DNA of 64,000 nt from Thermoanaerobacterium saccharolyticum (GTDB lineage: Bacteria; Bacillota; Thermoanaerobacteria; Thermoanaerobacterales; Thermoanaerobacteraceae): the NCBI RefSeq assembly GCF_000747665.1, contig NZ_BBKT01000016.1:62001-126000 (forward strand). The letters are read 5' to 3'. The position numbers and the translations under genes were made by a program. The stretch's first letter is position 1. The number at the start of each line of letters is the position of its first letter. Shown here in pieces: positions 9,003 to 18,314 of the stretch. Under the pieces are notes generated by a model. The model searched no databases. It was not told the origin of the DNA and worked only from the letters and a program-made list of their open reading frames with translations.

Positions 9003-10073
9003 ATGGAAATTGTAAATGTTGATTTGAAGGATTATTCATATCCCATATACATATCAAATGGGATTCTAAAAGATATTGGACTATATTTAAAAAAGCATTT
9101 GAGAAGCAATAGGGTATTGATTATAACTGATTCAAATGTTTCTGAGTTGTATCTTACTCGGCTTGAAAATTCTTTGTTGAATAATGGCTTTATGGTACAT
9201 CATTCTATTATAAAAGCCGGCGAAGAAAGCAAAAACTTGGATACAGTAAAACATCTATTGGAAGAATGTTTTAAATTTGGCTTATTGAGGGATAGTACTG
9301 TTATAGCATTAGGTGGAGGAGTTGTAGGTGATATAGCTGGTCTCGTAGCTGCGTTGTACATGAGAGGCGTGGACTTTATACAGATTCCGACTACGCTATT
9401 AGCACAGGTGGACAGCAGCGTTGGTGGTAAAGTTGGAGTAAATTTAAAAGAAGGAAAAAATATGGCTGGTGCTTTTTATCAGCCAAAGGCTGTTTTTGTA
9501 GATACAGATGTATTGAAAAGTTTAGATAAAAGGGAAATCAGAGGTGGCATATCTGAGATAATCAAATATGGCATAATTAAAGATGAATCTTTATTTAATT
9601 TCATTGAAAGCAATATAAAAGAAATATTAGATCTAGACGATGAGAAAGTAAGACATCTTATTAAAAGGTCGTGTGAAATAAAAAGCGATGTTGTATCAAA
9701 GGATGAAAAAGAAAGCAGTATAAGAGCTGTTTTAAATTATGGGCATACCATAGGACACGCTATAGAATCTCTTACAGAGTATAAAAAATACATACACGGT
9801 GAAGCTGTTGCGATTGGAATGTATTACGCTGCAAAAATTGCATTAAACAGAAAGTACATTGATGAAAGTTATCTTTTGCGCATTAAAAATTTACTGATTT
9901 CATGTGGCCTTCCTGTTGATTACGGCAATATAGATAAATATGAAATAATTGATGGTATAAAGCATGATAAGAAAAATAGAGAGGGCAAGATAAAGTTTGT
10001 CCTGCCAGTAGGACATGGCAATGCTGAAGTTTTCAATGTTTTAGAAGAAGAAATATTGAATGTGTTGAATTAG
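9003..10073 (+). CDS. aroB: 3-dehydroquinate synthase
   Basis: Converts DAHP to 3-dehydroquinate, the second shikimate step, using NAD+ and a divalent metal. The nucleotide loop ALGGGVVGDIAGLVAA, the segment PTTLLAQVDSSVGGKVGVN and the metal-binding NYGHTIGHAIE and HGEAVAIGM histidines are all visible. Length about 356 residues, as expected. ATG 9003 follows GGAGATG; the longer frame from 8967 would run across the ribosome site. Encoded just before the pheA-aroF-tyrA-aroA group, but with its own promoter. Confidence 0.95.
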   Translation: MEIVNVDLKDYSYPIYISNGILKDIGLYLKKHLRSNRVLIITDSNVSELYLTRLENSLLNNGFMVHHSIIKAGEESKNLDTVKHLLEECFKFGLLRDSTVIALGGGVVGDIAGLVAALYMRGVDFIQIPTTLLAQVDSSVGGKVGVNLKEGKNMAGAFYQPKAVFVDTDVLKSLDKREIRGGISEIIKYGIIKDESLFNFIESNIKEILDLDDEKVRHLIKRSCEIKSDVVSKDEKESSIRAVLNYGHTIGHAIESLTEYKKYIHGEAVAIGMYYAAKIALNRKYIDESYLLRIKNLLISCGLPVDYGNIDKYEIIDGIKHDKKNREGKIKFVLPVGHGNAEVFNVLEEEILNVLN

Positions 10074-10087
10074 CAAAAGAAATTTTC

Positions 10088-10116
10088 TTGACTTTAACAG
10101 AACAAAGTATTAAAAT
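10088..10116 (+). promoter_or_regulatory. Predicted sigma-A promoter for pheA-aroF-tyrA-aroA
   Basis: TTGACT at 10088-10093, a 17-base spacer, and TAAAAT at 10111-10116, about 30 bases before the pheA start. Confidence 0.65.
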
Positions 10117-10145
10117 ATCATCAAAATAGTTAAAAGGGGTGTGGC

Positions 10146-10970
10146 ATGAACATTTACTACCTTGGACCGAAAGGCACATTTTCAGAACAGGCTCTTATCT
10201 TTTATATAAATCAAAAACGAGGATACTGCATTAAAGAGTTAAAGACAATTCCAGACATCATTACAATGTTGTGTATTAATAAAGATGATGAGGGATTAGT
10301 TCCGATAGAAAACTCTATAGAAGGCACTGTAAATGTAACATTGGATATGCTTATAAATGATGCCGAAGGTCTTAAAATAAAAAGGGAGATAGTCATTCCC
10401 ATATCTCATTGTCTTATCGCTGATAAAAGTTTAGACTTTGACGAAATAAAAGTTATAATCTCTCATCCACAAGCACTTGCTCAGTGCAGAGATTATATCA
10501 GGAGAAATTTGCCTAACGCTGAAATCATAACTGCAGATAGCACGGCAAAAGCCGTATCTGAAATAAAGAATAAAGCCAATGCTGCAGCTATAGGAAATGC
10601 CAGGGCTGCAGAGATTTACGGTGCACAAATAATTGATAGGGATATACAAGATGTGAAAAACAATTTTACGAGGTTTATCGTTCTTGCCTCGAATGATTGT
10701 GAATACACTGGATATGACAAGACATCCATAATATTTTCTGTTCCAAATGAGCCAGGCAGTCTCTATAAGATATTAGAGGTCTTTGCGAGAGAAAATGTAA
10801 ATATGACCAAGATAGAATCAAGGCCTTCCAGAAAGAAGATGGGCGAATACGTGTTTTGGGTTGATATTGAAGGCCATAGATGCGATAATCGCATTAATAA
10901 AATATTAGGTGTATTGATGGGTAAAACGGAGTTTTTAAAAGTATTAGGTTCATATCCTAAATACATGTAA
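10146..10970 (+). CDS. pheA: Prephenate dehydratase
   Basis: Makes phenylpyruvate from prephenate in phenylalanine synthesis. 274 residues: an N-terminal catalytic domain with YYLGPKGTFSEQA and the GLVPIENSIEGTV segment, a NNFTRFIVL (TRF) catalytic motif near residue 175, and a C-terminal ACT domain starting near 195 with a GSLYKILEVFA and ESRPS pattern, which binds phenylalanine for feedback control. No chorismate mutase domain is fused. First gene of a four-gene operon. Confidence 0.95.
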   Translation: MNIYYLGPKGTFSEQALIFYINQKRGYCIKELKTIPDIITMLCINKDDEGLVPIENSIEGTVNVTLDMLINDAEGLKIKREIVIPISHCLIADKSLDFDEIKVIISHPQALAQCRDYIRRNLPNAEIITADSTAKAVSEIKNKANAAAIGNARAAEIYGAQIIDRDIQDVKNNFTRFIVLASNDCEYTGYDKTSIIFSVPNEPGSLYKILEVFARENVNMTKIESRPSRKKMGEYVFWVDIEGHRCDNRINKILGVLMGKTEFLKVLGSYPKYM

Positions 10971-10994
10971 AACGGTAGAATGGAGGATTTTTAA

Positions 10995-12011
10995 ATGGTA
11001 ATTGTTATGAAGCCAAGTGCTACAGAAAAACAAATCTCTGATGTATCAAATCTTTTATTATCTCTTGATTTAAAACCCCACATTTCTAAAGGAGAAGAAC
11101 GAGTAGTAATAGGCGTGATTGGAGACAAAAAAAAGCTTAAAGATAAAAATGTTGAGCTTATGGAAGGTGTGGAGAAAGTCATACCTATAGTTGAGTCATA
11201 CAAACTTGCAAGTCGTACATTTAATCCCGTATCGACGATTGTAGATGTAGACGGTGTACAAGTTGGCGGTAAAAGTGTAGTCATAATGGCTGGTCCATGT
11301 GCTGTTGAAAGCAAAGAACAGCTTTTTGAAAGTGCAGAAGCAGTTAAGATGTTTGGAGCTAAATTTTTACGCGGTGGAGCATACAAGCCTCGCACGTCTC
11401 CGTATTCTTTCCAAGGACTTGAAAAAGAAGGACTAGAAATGCTTTATGAAGCAAAAAAATACACTGGACTTAAAATTGTGACAGAGGTAATGGATATCCA
11501 TTCGATAGAAATTGTTTCTAAATATGCAGATGTATTGCAAATTGGCGCGAGAAACATGCAAAATTTTTCGCTGCTTAAAGAAGTTGGCCGGTCCAACATG
11601 CCTGTTCTTTTAAAGAGAGGCATCGCAGCCACAATAGAAGAGTGGCTTAATGCTGCTGAATACATTTTAAGCGAGGGCAACAAGAATGTGATACTTTGTG
11701 AGAGAGGAATAAGGACATTTGAGCAGTACACAAGAAATACCCTTGATTTAAGTGCGGTGCCTGTTGTAAAAAGACTAAGCCACCTGCCAATAATAGTCGA
11801 TCCGAGTCATGGAACAGGAAAATCTTTTTTAGTAAATCCAATGGCAAAAGCTGCAATAGCTGCCGGAGCAGATGGTCTTATAATTGAAGTTCATCCAGAT
11901 CCTAAAAATGCTTTATCAGACGGTGCGCAGTCATTGACGCCAGACGAATTTAGAGTTTTGACAGAAGAAATATCTGATGTAGCAAATGCTATAGGACGTG
12001 ATTTTAAATGA
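10995..12011 (+). CDS. aroF: 3-deoxy-7-phosphoheptulonate synthase (type I-beta, with ferredoxin-like N-domain)
   Basis: Condenses phosphoenolpyruvate and erythrose 4-phosphate, the first shikimate step. The first 70 or so residues form the ferredoxin-like regulatory domain found in the Thermotoga-type enzymes, followed by the TIM barrel: MAGPCAVES near 97, [18 protein letters not shown] near 122, and a metal/substrate region ending in [12 protein letters not shown]. Length 338 residues is standard. Its last codons overlap tyrA (ATGA), indicating coupled translation. Confidence 0.95.
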   Translation: MVIVMKPSATEKQISDVSNLLLSLDLKPHISKGEERVVIGVIGDKKKLKDKNVELMEGVEKVIPIVESYKLASRTFNPVSTIVDVDGVQVGGKSVVIMAGPCAVESKEQLFESAEAVKMFGAKFLRGGAYKPRTSPYSFQGLEKEGLEMLYEAKKYTGLKIVTEVMDIHSIEIVSKYADVLQIGARNMQNFSLLKEVGRSNMPVLLKRGIAATIEEWLNAAEYILSEGNKNVILCERGIRTFEQYTRNTLDLSAVPVVKRLSHLPIIVDPSHGTGKSFLVNPMAKAAIAAGADGLIIEVHPDPKNALSDGAQSLTPDEFRVLTEEISDVANAIGRDFK

Positions 12012-12853
12012 TCAAAAAAGTGGCTATCATAGGATTGGGGCTTATAGGAGGTTCTCTGGCCAAGGCCATAAGAAAATATACAAATTTAGGTATAATAGGC
12101 ATTGATGTTAAAGATGATTATATAGAGGAAGCCTTAAGGGAAGGAATAATTGATGATGGTTTAAAAAAGATTGACATGAAAATAGACGCTGACGTTGTGT
12201 TTGTATGCACTCCTGTTGGTGCGGTCATAAATTGCATAGAAGAAATGCTTCCTCATTTAAAAGACGGCTGTGTGATAACTGATGTCGGAAGCACAAAAAA
12301 AACGATAATGGATGCGGTAAAGGGTATATTGCCGAAAGATAAATTCTTTATTGGTGGTCATCCTATGGCAGGCTCTGAAAAATGTGGGTTTTCCTCAAGT
12401 AGTTCTGAACTCTTTTTTGGAAGCAATTATTTTATAATTCCCGACGAAAAAACACCTGACAATGTGATAGAGATTTTTATCGATGAAATTATTAAAAAAA
12501 TTGGTGCTAATCCTATACTCGTAGACAGCTATTCACATGATAAGATAGTAGGTATTGTAAGCCATGTACCACATATCTTATCGGCAGCATTGACTAATTT
12601 TGCATATAGAGAAGACGCAGATGCTATAAAATTCGCTGCCGGTGGCTTTAAAGATTCTACGAGAATATCAATGTCGCAGACTGAGATGTGGAAGGATATT
12701 ATTTTGAATAACAAAGATGTGATAAAAAAGTTGATAATAGATTATGAAAATCTTTTAAACGAATTTTTATTTAGCCTTGATTGTGACGATATAAAGTCAC
12801 TGTGTGAATTTTTTGATTCAGCCAGAGAAATCAGAAAAAGCATAGCTTCTTGA
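12008..12853 (+). CDS. tyrA: Prephenate dehydrogenase
   Basis: Oxidatively decarboxylates prephenate to 4-hydroxyphenylpyruvate for tyrosine. The N-terminal NAD(P) motif [15 protein letters not shown] begins at residue 6; the catalytic [12 protein letters not shown] region is near 117 and the helical domain contains [11 protein letters not shown]. About 281 residues; no C-terminal ACT domain, so feedback control would differ from long forms. It contains an intact run of eight A (12295-12302). Overlaps aroF by four bases. Confidence 0.94.
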   Translation: MIKKVAIIGLGLIGGSLAKAIRKYTNLGIIGIDVKDDYIEEALREGIIDDGLKKIDMKIDADVVFVCTPVGAVINCIEEMLPHLKDGCVITDVGSTKKTIMDAVKGILPKDKFFIGGHPMAGSEKCGFSSSSSELFFGSNYFIIPDEKTPDNVIEIFIDEIIKKIGANPILVDSYSHDKIVGIVSHVPHILSAALTNFAYREDADAIKFAAGGFKDSTRISMSQTEMWKDIILNNKDVIKKLIIDYENLLNEFLFSLDCDDIKSLCEFFDSAREIRKSIAS

Positions 12854-12877
12854 CTTTGGAAAGGAATGAATGTTTTT

Positions 12878-14149
12878 ATGGATGTAGAAATTTCTAAAAA
12901 AAGTCATCTAAAAGGTGTCGTGAATATTCCTGGAGATAAATCCATATCTCATAGAGCTATAATGTTTGGCTCTATTGCTGTTGGCGATACTGTTGTGAAA
13001 GGCTTCTTAAAGAGTGAAGATTGCTTTTCTACGATAAATTGCATGAGAAAGTTAGGCGTGGAGATAGAAACAGTTAATGATGATGTCTATGTTAAAGGAA
13101 AAGGCTTGTACCTGAATGAAAGTCTTGATATTTTAGATGCTGGAAACTCTGGTACAACGATGCGCCTTTTATCAGGTATTTTAGCCGGTCAGAAATTTAC
13201 ATCTACTATAACTGGTGATGAGTCTTTAAGAAAAAGGCCTATGAAACGGATAATAAAACCGTTATCAATGATGGGGGCGGAAATAACAGCGGCTTATGAC
13301 AATTATGCCCCTCTTACAATAAAGGGTAATGCACTTAAGGGAATTAACTACAAAACAGAAGTTGCCAGTGCTCAAGTAAAATCATGCATAATGTTGGCAA
13401 GTTTGTATGCACAGGACGTTACGATAATCGAGGAACCGTATTTGTCCAGAAACCACAGCGAACTTATGCTTAATTACTTTGGCGGAAATTTTGAGTCTTG
13501 TGACAATAAGGTGATATGTCATCCTGTGAAAAAACTGCATGGGTGCGAAATCTTGGTTCCTGGTGACATATCTTCTGCTGCTTATTTTATGGTAGCAGCC
13601 AGCATATTGCCTAATTCAGAAGTATTGATAAAAAATGTAAATATAAACAACACGCGAACAGGAATAATAGATGTGTTGAATAAAATGTGTGGCAATGTTG
13701 AAATAATAGAGGAGAAAGTCGTAAACAATGAACCTGTAGCGGACATAGTAGTAAAATCTTCACATTTAAAGGGAATTGAGATTGGTGGTGAGATTATACC
13801 GAGGTTGATAGATGAGATACCGGTTATTGCGGTAGCGGCAGCTTACGCTGATGGCACTACAGTTATAAAAGATGCTGAAGAACTAAAAGTAAAAGAAAGC
13901 AATCGTATAGACACTATGGTAAGCCAATTGAGAAAAATGGGTGCTGATGTAGAAGCCACAAATGACGGTATGATAATCCATGGTAAAGAAACACTGCATG
14001 GTGCTACGGTTGATAGCTACAACGATCATAGAGTTGCCATGTCATTAAGCATTGCTGCGCTAAAAGCTGATGGCAGTACAAAGATAAAAAATGCAGAATG
14101 TGTGAATATTTCATTTCCTGATTTTTATAGCGTACTTAATGTGCTATAA
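12878..14149 (+). CDS. aroA: 3-phosphoshikimate 1-carboxyvinyltransferase (EPSP synthase)
   Basis: Transfers enolpyruvate from PEP to shikimate 3-phosphate. The family signatures are clear: [14 protein letters not shown] near the N-terminus, [14 protein letters not shown], the [11 protein letters not shown] segment, and [16 protein letters not shown]. Length about 423 residues. Two starts are possible: ATG 12866 abuts the AAGGA site with no spacing, whereas ATG 12878 is 12 bases from it and matches the usual N-terminus of the family. Last gene of the aromatic operon. Confidence 0.94.
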   Translation: MDVEISKKSHLKGVVNIPGDKSISHRAIMFGSIAVGDTVVKGFLKSEDCFSTINCMRKLGVEIETVNDDVYVKGKGLYLNESLDILDAGNSGTTMRLLSGILAGQKFTSTITGDESLRKRPMKRIIKPLSMMGAEITAAYDNYAPLTIKGNALKGINYKTEVASAQVKSCIMLASLYAQDVTIIEEPYLSRNHSELMLNYFGGNFESCDNKVICHPVKKLHGCEILVPGDISSAAYFMVAASILPNSEVLIKNVNINNTRTGIIDVLNKMCGNVEIIEEKVVNNEPVADIVVKSSHLKGIEIGGEIIPRLIDEIPVIAVAAAYADGTTVIKDAEELKVKESNRIDTMVSQLRKMGADVEATNDGMIIHGKETLHGATVDSYNDHRVAMSLSIAALKADGSTKIKNAECVNISFPDFYSVLNVL

Positions 14150-14167
14150 TAAAAATTGGTGATTTTA

Positions 14168-14854
14168 ATGGAAGAAAGCATACTCATAATTGAGGATGAG
14201 AAAAGAATTGCGAGATTTTTACAGATAGAGCTTGAACATGAAGGTTATAGTGTTGCATTAGAATATAACGGCAATAGTGGTTTAAGAGAGGCTTTAGATG
14301 GAGATTACGATTTGATAATCTTAGATTTGATGCTTCCTGGTTTGGATGGTTTTTCAGTTTTGAGAGAACTGAGAAAAAAATCATCAACACCTGTAATAAT
14401 TTTAAGCGCAAAAGATGAGGTAAAAGACAAGGTATTAGGGCTTGATATAGGTGCTAACGATTATCTGACGAAGCCGTTTTCTATTGAAGAGCTTATGGCG
14501 AGAATAAGGAATGCCCTTCGAAAAAATGCAAAGTCAAATGCTAATAAATTGGCATATGATGGTATAACAATGGATCTGTCTACATACGAAGTAAAAAGAG
14601 ATGGAATAAAGATAGAGTTGACGAAAAAAGAGTTTGAGCTTTTGAAATATTTGATTATTAACTCTGAAATAGTGCTTACAAGAGAAAATATATTGGAGAA
14701 TGTATGGGGTTACAATTATATTGGTGAGACAAACATAGTGGATGTGTACATAAGGTATTTGCGTAGTAAAATTGATGAACCATTTAATAATAAGTTGATA
14801 CAGACGATAAGAGGTGTAGGATACTCTTTAAGGAAAGAAAAAGATGAAGATTAA
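14168..14854 (+). CDS. Two-component response regulator, OmpR/PhoB family
   Basis: A receiver domain (acidic pocket EDE near residues 8-10, phospho-acceptor Asp in LIILDLMLPGLDG, conserved Thr/Ser in VIILSAKDE and Lys in YLTKPFS) joined to a winged-helix DNA-binding domain (LTKKEFELLKYLI, then RYLRSKID and IRGVGYSL). Start ATG 14168 fits GGTGAT upstream. It overlaps the histidine kinase gene by 11 bases. The signal sensed is unknown. Distance to aroA is under 20 bases, so some read-through from the aromatic operon is possible. Confidence 0.92.
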   Translation: MEESILIIEDEKRIARFLQIELEHEGYSVALEYNGNSGLREALDGDYDLIILDLMLPGLDGFSVLRELRKKSSTPVIILSAKDEVKDKVLGLDIGANDYLTKPFSIEELMARIRNALRKNAKSNANKLAYDGITMDLSTYEVKRDGIKIELTKKEFELLKYLIINSEIVLTRENILENVWGYNYIGETNIVDVYIRYLRSKIDEPFNNKLIQTIRGVGYSLRKEKDED

Positions 14855-16214
14855 AAGCTTTAAATTATCAATAAAGTTGAGAATTGCATTGCTTTATGCT
14901 ATCATATTTTCATTTATTTTAATAGTGCTTAATGCGTCTGTGTTGTACGGTCTTAAATATTACCTTGTATATCAAGCGTTTGATGATATACAAAATCAAT
15001 CAGATGTCATAGTCGAAAAGCTGAAAGAGGTTGGTGGAATAATTACAAGTGTAGACAAAGATTTGCTTTTCGGATCGTCGATAGGTGAAAATATGTATTT
15101 AAAGATTGTGGATTCGCATGAAAAAATTTTGTACGTGTCTTCACCGCATTTGATTGATATACCATATGATAAAAATATAAATACACCTATAAAAATAGAA
15201 AAAGATGAGATGCATATAGCATATATAAACAGAGAGTACACTTATGGGAATGAGGTTTTTTACATTCAGGTTTATGAAGACTTAAAAAATCAGTATTTCT
15301 TTTTAAAGCTTTTATTTGTGATGATGGCTGTTTCCGATGTCATTGGAGTATTGGTGTCTTTTTTTGCAGGATATTTTATAACTGGAAGAGCATTAAGGCC
15401 TGTTGATTACATGGTGAGAGAGGTTCATGCTATCGATGAGAAAAAACTAAATAAAAGATTGAGCGTTAACGGAAATAATGATGAACTGTCTAAGCTTGCT
15501 GCTACATTTAATGACATGCTTGATAGGCTGGAAGACTATTTTAAAAGGCAGAATGCATTTATATCAAATGTATCCCATGAGCTTAGGACACCTTTATCTA
15601 TCTTGAAAGGATATATAGAGCTTATAGATAGGTGGGGGAAGGACAACAAAGATGTACTGGAAGAGTCTATAGGTGCTTTAAAAAAAGAAGAGCAAGAAAT
15701 GGAGATGTTGATTGAAAGGCTTTTAATGCTGGTAAGAGGAGATAATAAGACGCTTAATGTAAACAAGAAATTATTTAATGTTTATGAATTGATTGCAGAA
15801 ATAGTCAGGGATGCTAAAGTGATTTTTAATGAAAAAAACATTGAAATTTTTTGCGATAAAACTTTGGAAGTGAATGCAGATAGGAACCTTATAAAGGAGC
15901 TTCTAAGAATAATTCTTGATAATGCGTTAAAATACACAGATATTGACGGCAATATAAAAATTTTTGCAGAAGAAGTAGATAAAAATGTAGCCGTAATAAT
16001 TAAAGATGACGGCATTGGTATACCTGAAGAAGAGATTCCTTATATATTTGACAGATTTTATAGGGTTGATAAAGCGAGAAGCAAAGAAACTGGTGGAATG
16101 GGTTTAGGATTATCTATTGCAAAGCTTATTGTTGAGCTGCACGGTGGAAGTATTGAAGTAAAAAGCAAGTTAAATGAAGGATCTGAATTTAAAATTACGA
16201 TCCCAAAAGTTTGA
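14844..16214 (+). CDS. Membrane sensor histidine kinase
   Basis: 456 residues. A first membrane helix near 12-37, an extracytoplasmic domain of about 120 residues, a second helix near 155-180, a HAMP domain, a dimerisation domain with the phospho-accepting histidine in FISNVSHELRTPLS, and an ATPase domain with N-box NALKYT, DDGIGIPEEE, the F-box FDRFYR and GGMGLGLSIA. Partner of the response regulator just upstream. Ligand not predictable. Confidence 0.92.
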   Translation: MKIKSFKLSIKLRIALLYAIIFSFILIVLNASVLYGLKYYLVYQAFDDIQNQSDVIVEKLKEVGGIITSVDKDLLFGSSIGENMYLKIVDSHEKILYVSSPHLIDIPYDKNINTPIKIEKDEMHIAYINREYTYGNEVFYIQVYEDLKNQYFFLKLLFVMMAVSDVIGVLVSFFAGYFITGRALRPVDYMVREVHAIDEKKLNKRLSVNGNNDELSKLAATFNDMLDRLEDYFKRQNAFISNVSHELRTPLSILKGYIELIDRWGKDNKDVLEESIGALKKEEQEMEMLIERLLMLVRGDNKTLNVNKKLFNVYELIAEIVRDAKVIFNEKNIEIFCDKTLEVNADRNLIKELLRIILDNALKYTDIDGNIKIFAEEVDKNVAVIIKDDGIGIPEEEIPYIFDRFYRVDKARSKETGGMGLGLSIAKLIVELHGGSIEVKSKLNEGSEFKITIPKV

Positions 16215-16240
16215 TGGGTGGGATTGTTATTTTATTTTTA

Positions 16241-16269
16241 GTGACATACTCCACAATATATGGTATAAT
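16241..16269 (+). promoter_or_regulatory. Predicted promoter of the zinc-ribbon gene
   Basis: GTGACA at 16241-16246, a 17-base spacer, TATAAT at 16264-16269, 37 bases before the ATG. Confidence 0.7.
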
Positions 16270-16305
16270 ATATTTATAAAATCACTATATATTGGAGGGT
16301 ATAAA

Positions 16306-16452
16306 ATGTTGCAAAAAGAAGCGACGAAGAATCAGCAGATGGAGGTAAAAAATTCTTCTAAAGAATATACATGCCCTGATTGTGGAGCAAAGTTAGTCCC
16401 TGAAAGCGGATGTATTTACTGCCCATTTTGCGGTTATAGTGAATGCCACTAA
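16306..16452 (+). CDS. 48-aa zinc-ribbon protein (CPxCG...CPFCGYSECH)
   Basis: A very short gene with its own promoter and a perfect GGAGGG ribosome site. After a charged 20-residue lead come two cysteine knuckles, CPDCGAKLVPESGC and CPFCGYSEC, the pattern of a zinc ribbon. The tail resembles the C-terminal zinc ribbon of adenosylcobalamin-dependent ribonucleotide reductases, but there is no reductase gene here, so it stands alone. The longer open frame starting at 16174 runs back into the kinase gene and is not used. Function unknown; a nucleic-acid or protein adaptor is possible. Confidence 0.75.
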   Translation: MLQKEATKNQQMEVKNSSKEYTCPDCGAKLVPESGCIYCPFCGYSECH

Positions 16453-16478
16453 TTGCCTATATTCCCATCAGTTTAATA

Positions 16479-16507
16479 TGGACATATACAAGTATTCCCC
16501 TTATAAT
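16479..16507 (+). promoter_or_regulatory. Predicted promoter for the c-di-AMP riboswitch transcript
   Basis: TGGACA at 16479-16484, 17-base spacer, TATAAT at 16502-16507, placed about ten bases before the riboswitch. Confidence 0.75.
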
Positions 16508-16517
16508 TAAAGTAAAA

Positions 16518-16625
16518 TATGCCGAATCCCCGAAAAGGGGTACGGGGGATCTTTTTTTGGGGTGAATCCACTCAGTGGTAGGGCGGCCCTTTGCCCGAAC
16601 CCGTCAACTAACCTCGGAGGCAAAA
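16518..16625 (+). ncRNA. c-di-AMP riboswitch (ydaO/yuaA motif)
   Basis: The conserved blocks of the ydaO aptamer are present in order: TACGGGGGA (near 16541), TTGGGGTGAA (near 16557), GTAGGG (near 16578), CCCGAACCCGTCAACTAACC (16597-16616) and CTCGGAGGC. GCC at 16521 can pair with GGC near 16619 to close P1. It precedes a LysM/SleB wall hydrolase, a classic target of this switch, which turns expression off when c-di-AMP is high. The segment AATCCCC (16525-16531) is complementary to the GGGGATT that holds the ribosome site (16627-16633), which may be part of the switching fold; that is inference. Confidence 0.93.
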
Positions 16626-16636
16626 GGGGGATTTTT

Positions 16637-17455
16637 ATGTTTAAAAAATGTATTAAGGTAAAGCCTCTCATAGCTTCATTAGCAGCGGCTCTTTTGTTTT
16701 CTCAGACAGCATTTGCGGCAACGTATACTGTAAAACATGGTGATAGCCTATACAAGATAGGCTTAAATTATGGTACAACATACAATCAAATAATGAAGCT
16801 TAACAATCTCAGTGATACAGTAATATATCCCGGACAGGTATTAATTGTACCTGGCAGTGACAACACATATACAGTTCAAAAAGGCGATAGTTTATACTTA
16901 ATTGCCATGAAGTATGGTACTACTGTAGATGCTTTAAAAAATGTAAATGGTTTAACAGGTGATATGATATATCCAGGGCAAGTTTTTGTCATACCAACGT
17001 CTGGTACACCATCAACTTCTTCAAGTATAAGAAGCGATGTAACTGTAAATAGAGGTTCCATCCAAAGAGGTGTTATTTCATACACAAATGCTGATTTGGA
17101 TCTTCTATCAAGGCTTATAAATGCGGAAGCTGGTGGTGAACCATATCAGGCTAAAGTTGCTGTCGGTGCCGTGATAGTAAATAGGGTAAAAAGCGGTATA
17201 TTTCCTAACACAATACAAGGCGTAATATATCAAGTCGATAGCAATGGTTACTATCAATTTACGCCTGTTGAAAACGGCTGGATAAATGTATCTGCCACAC
17301 CAGACTCAATAAGTGCTGCGAGAGATGCCTTAAATGGTGTAGATCCTACAAACGGCGCACTTTATTACTTTGACAACAGCAATACCAATCAGTGGCTTTG
17401 GTCATTGCCGGTTGCATTGAGAGTGGGCAATATGGTATTTTCTTATGCAAAATAA
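16637..17455 (+). CDS. Secreted LysM cell-wall hydrolase, SleB family
   Basis: 272 residues. A signal peptide ends near AFAA (residue 29), then two LysM peptidoglycan-binding repeats (about 31-75 and 78-121, each YTVxxGDSLY...YPGQVxxxP), a Ser/Thr linker, and a Hydrolase_2/SleB domain from about 150 (LLSRLINAEAGGEPYQAKVAVG, with the catalytic-type Glu). SleB-type enzymes are lytic transglycosylases of spore cortex or wall. ATG 16637 follows AAAGGGGG; a longer frame from 16562 would translate the riboswitch. Control by c-di-AMP ties it to wall and turgor homeostasis. Confidence 0.93.
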   Translation: MFKKCIKVKPLIASLAAALLFSQTAFAATYTVKHGDSLYKIGLNYGTTYNQIMKLNNLSDTVIYPGQVLIVPGSDNTYTVQKGDSLYLIAMKYGTTVDALKNVNGLTGDMIYPGQVFVIPTSGTPSTSSSIRSDVTVNRGSIQRGVISYTNADLDLLSRLINAEAGGEPYQAKVAVGAVIVNRVKSGIFPNTIQGVIYQVDSNGYYQFTPVENGWINVSATPDSISAARDALNGVDPTNGALYYFDNSNTNQWLWSLPVALRVGNMVFSYAK

Positions 17456-17486
17456 AAATGATTGCTGATGAGAGGCTAAGAGGAGT

Positions 17487-17514
17487 AAAATGGATACCGA
17501 AAGGTATCCATTTT
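17487..17514. terminator. Bidirectional terminator between convergent genes
   Basis: Perfect twelve-base arms AAAATGGATACC / GGTATCCATTTT with a GAAA tetraloop. The A/T flanks let it work on both strands, between the wall hydrolase and the GDT1-family gene. Confidence 0.88.
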
Positions 17515-17519
17515 ACTTT

Positions 17520-18086
17520 CTATAGAGTTTTTGCTTCGTACAAAGTGATAAAGCCAAATATTATAAAAATGAAAGCTGATATGTAATGCAAAAGTTTTGT
17601 TGGTAATTTCTTGCCCAGATAAACTCCCAATACGATTCCAATGACATCAGCTATGAAAATTCCTGCAGTAGCGCCCAACAAAACAAATGCAGGATTTTTG
17701 TATGTGGCAGTAAGCGCTAATGTCGATAGCTGTGTCTTATCTCCAAATTCTGAAATGAAATATGTGCTTATAATAGTGAAAACCGGACCGTATTTGGATT
17801 TTCTGATTTTTTCATGTCCTTCATGGCCATTTTTTAATGTGATCAAACCAAAAATTAAGAAAGATATAGCGGCCAACAACTTTACATATTTTATTGGTAT
17901 GTACTCAGTAATAAATGAGCCGAACAAAACCGCAATGCCCATATTTAAAAGGGCAGCGATCAATATGCTTATTAAAACAGTTCTGGCTTTTATAAATGTG
18001 GCAAATGCCATAGCCATAAACTGTGATTTGTCGCCCATTTCAGATGCAAAAACAAGAATAAAAGACGATATTAAAGCATTCATCAA
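17520..18086 (-). CDS. TMEM165/GDT1-family manganese/calcium exporter
   Basis: 188-residue membrane protein of the UPF0016/GDT1 family, with six hydrophobic helices in two halves. Each half carries the family signature E-x-G-D-K-[ST]: SEMGDKSQF near residue 15 and SEFGDKTQL near 110. Members export Mn2+ (and in eukaryotes Ca2+/Mn2+ at the Golgi). The manganese riboswitch upstream strongly supports a manganese-export role. Confidence 0.92.
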   Translation of the reverse strand: MMNALISSFILVFASEMGDKSQFMAMAFATFIKARTVLISILIAALLNMGIAVLFGSFITEYIPIKYVKLLAAISFLIFGLITLKNGHEGHEKIRKSKYGPVFTIISTYFISEFGDKTQLSTLALTATYKNPAFVLLGATAGIFIADVIGIVLGVYLGKKLPTKLLHYISAFIFIIFGFITLYEAKTL

Positions 18087-18111
18087 ATCTGCCTCCTTGT
18101 AATTAGTATGC

Positions 18112-18161
18112 CAAAAAAATAAAACCTATTACATAATATGTGCAACATATTACGTAAAGGT
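18112..18161 (-). terminator. Riboswitch expression platform: terminator hairpin
   Basis: On the minus strand, arms 18146-18161 and 18124-18140 form a long hairpin around the loop TTGCA, followed by TTTATTTTTTT. The first arm includes the ACCTTTAC that also forms the 3' strand of riboswitch stem P1, so P1 formation and this terminator are mutually exclusive. Ligand binding should therefore favour read-through. Confidence 0.85.
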
Positions 18162-18243
18162 CTCATTCTTTAAGGCAAAGCCAGGTTAAAACCAGCATGT
18201 TGACTTTGCCACATATTTATATATGTGAACTACTCCCCTTTAC
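18154..18243 (-). ncRNA. Manganese riboswitch (yybP-ykoY motif)
   Basis: Reading the minus strand, the aptamer opens with GTAAAGGGGAGTAG and closes with GAGACCTTTAC, which pair as P1. Between them are the CAACATGCTGG and CCTGGCTTTGCC parts of the conserved internal loop and helices. This is the yybP-ykoY Mn2+ class, commonly found before Mn2+ exporters, and it precedes a GDT1-family gene here. Confidence 0.92.
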
Positions 18244-18284
18244 ATAGATAGATTATATAATATTTTGTAGAAGACATCTACTCC

Positions 18285-18314
18285 ATTATATAATAAGTCA
18301 AAAAATTATGTCAA
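18285..18314 (-). promoter_or_regulatory. Strong promoter for the Mn riboswitch transcript
   Basis: On the minus strand, TTGACA (18314-18309), an 18-base spacer, and TATAAT (18290-18285). It lies about 40 bases before the aptamer. Confidence 0.82.

Noticed and set aside
17641-18102. Plus-strand 153-aa frame opposite the GDT1-family gene
   Set aside because: Mirror of the membrane gene frame; the minus strand has riboswitch, promoter and family motifs.
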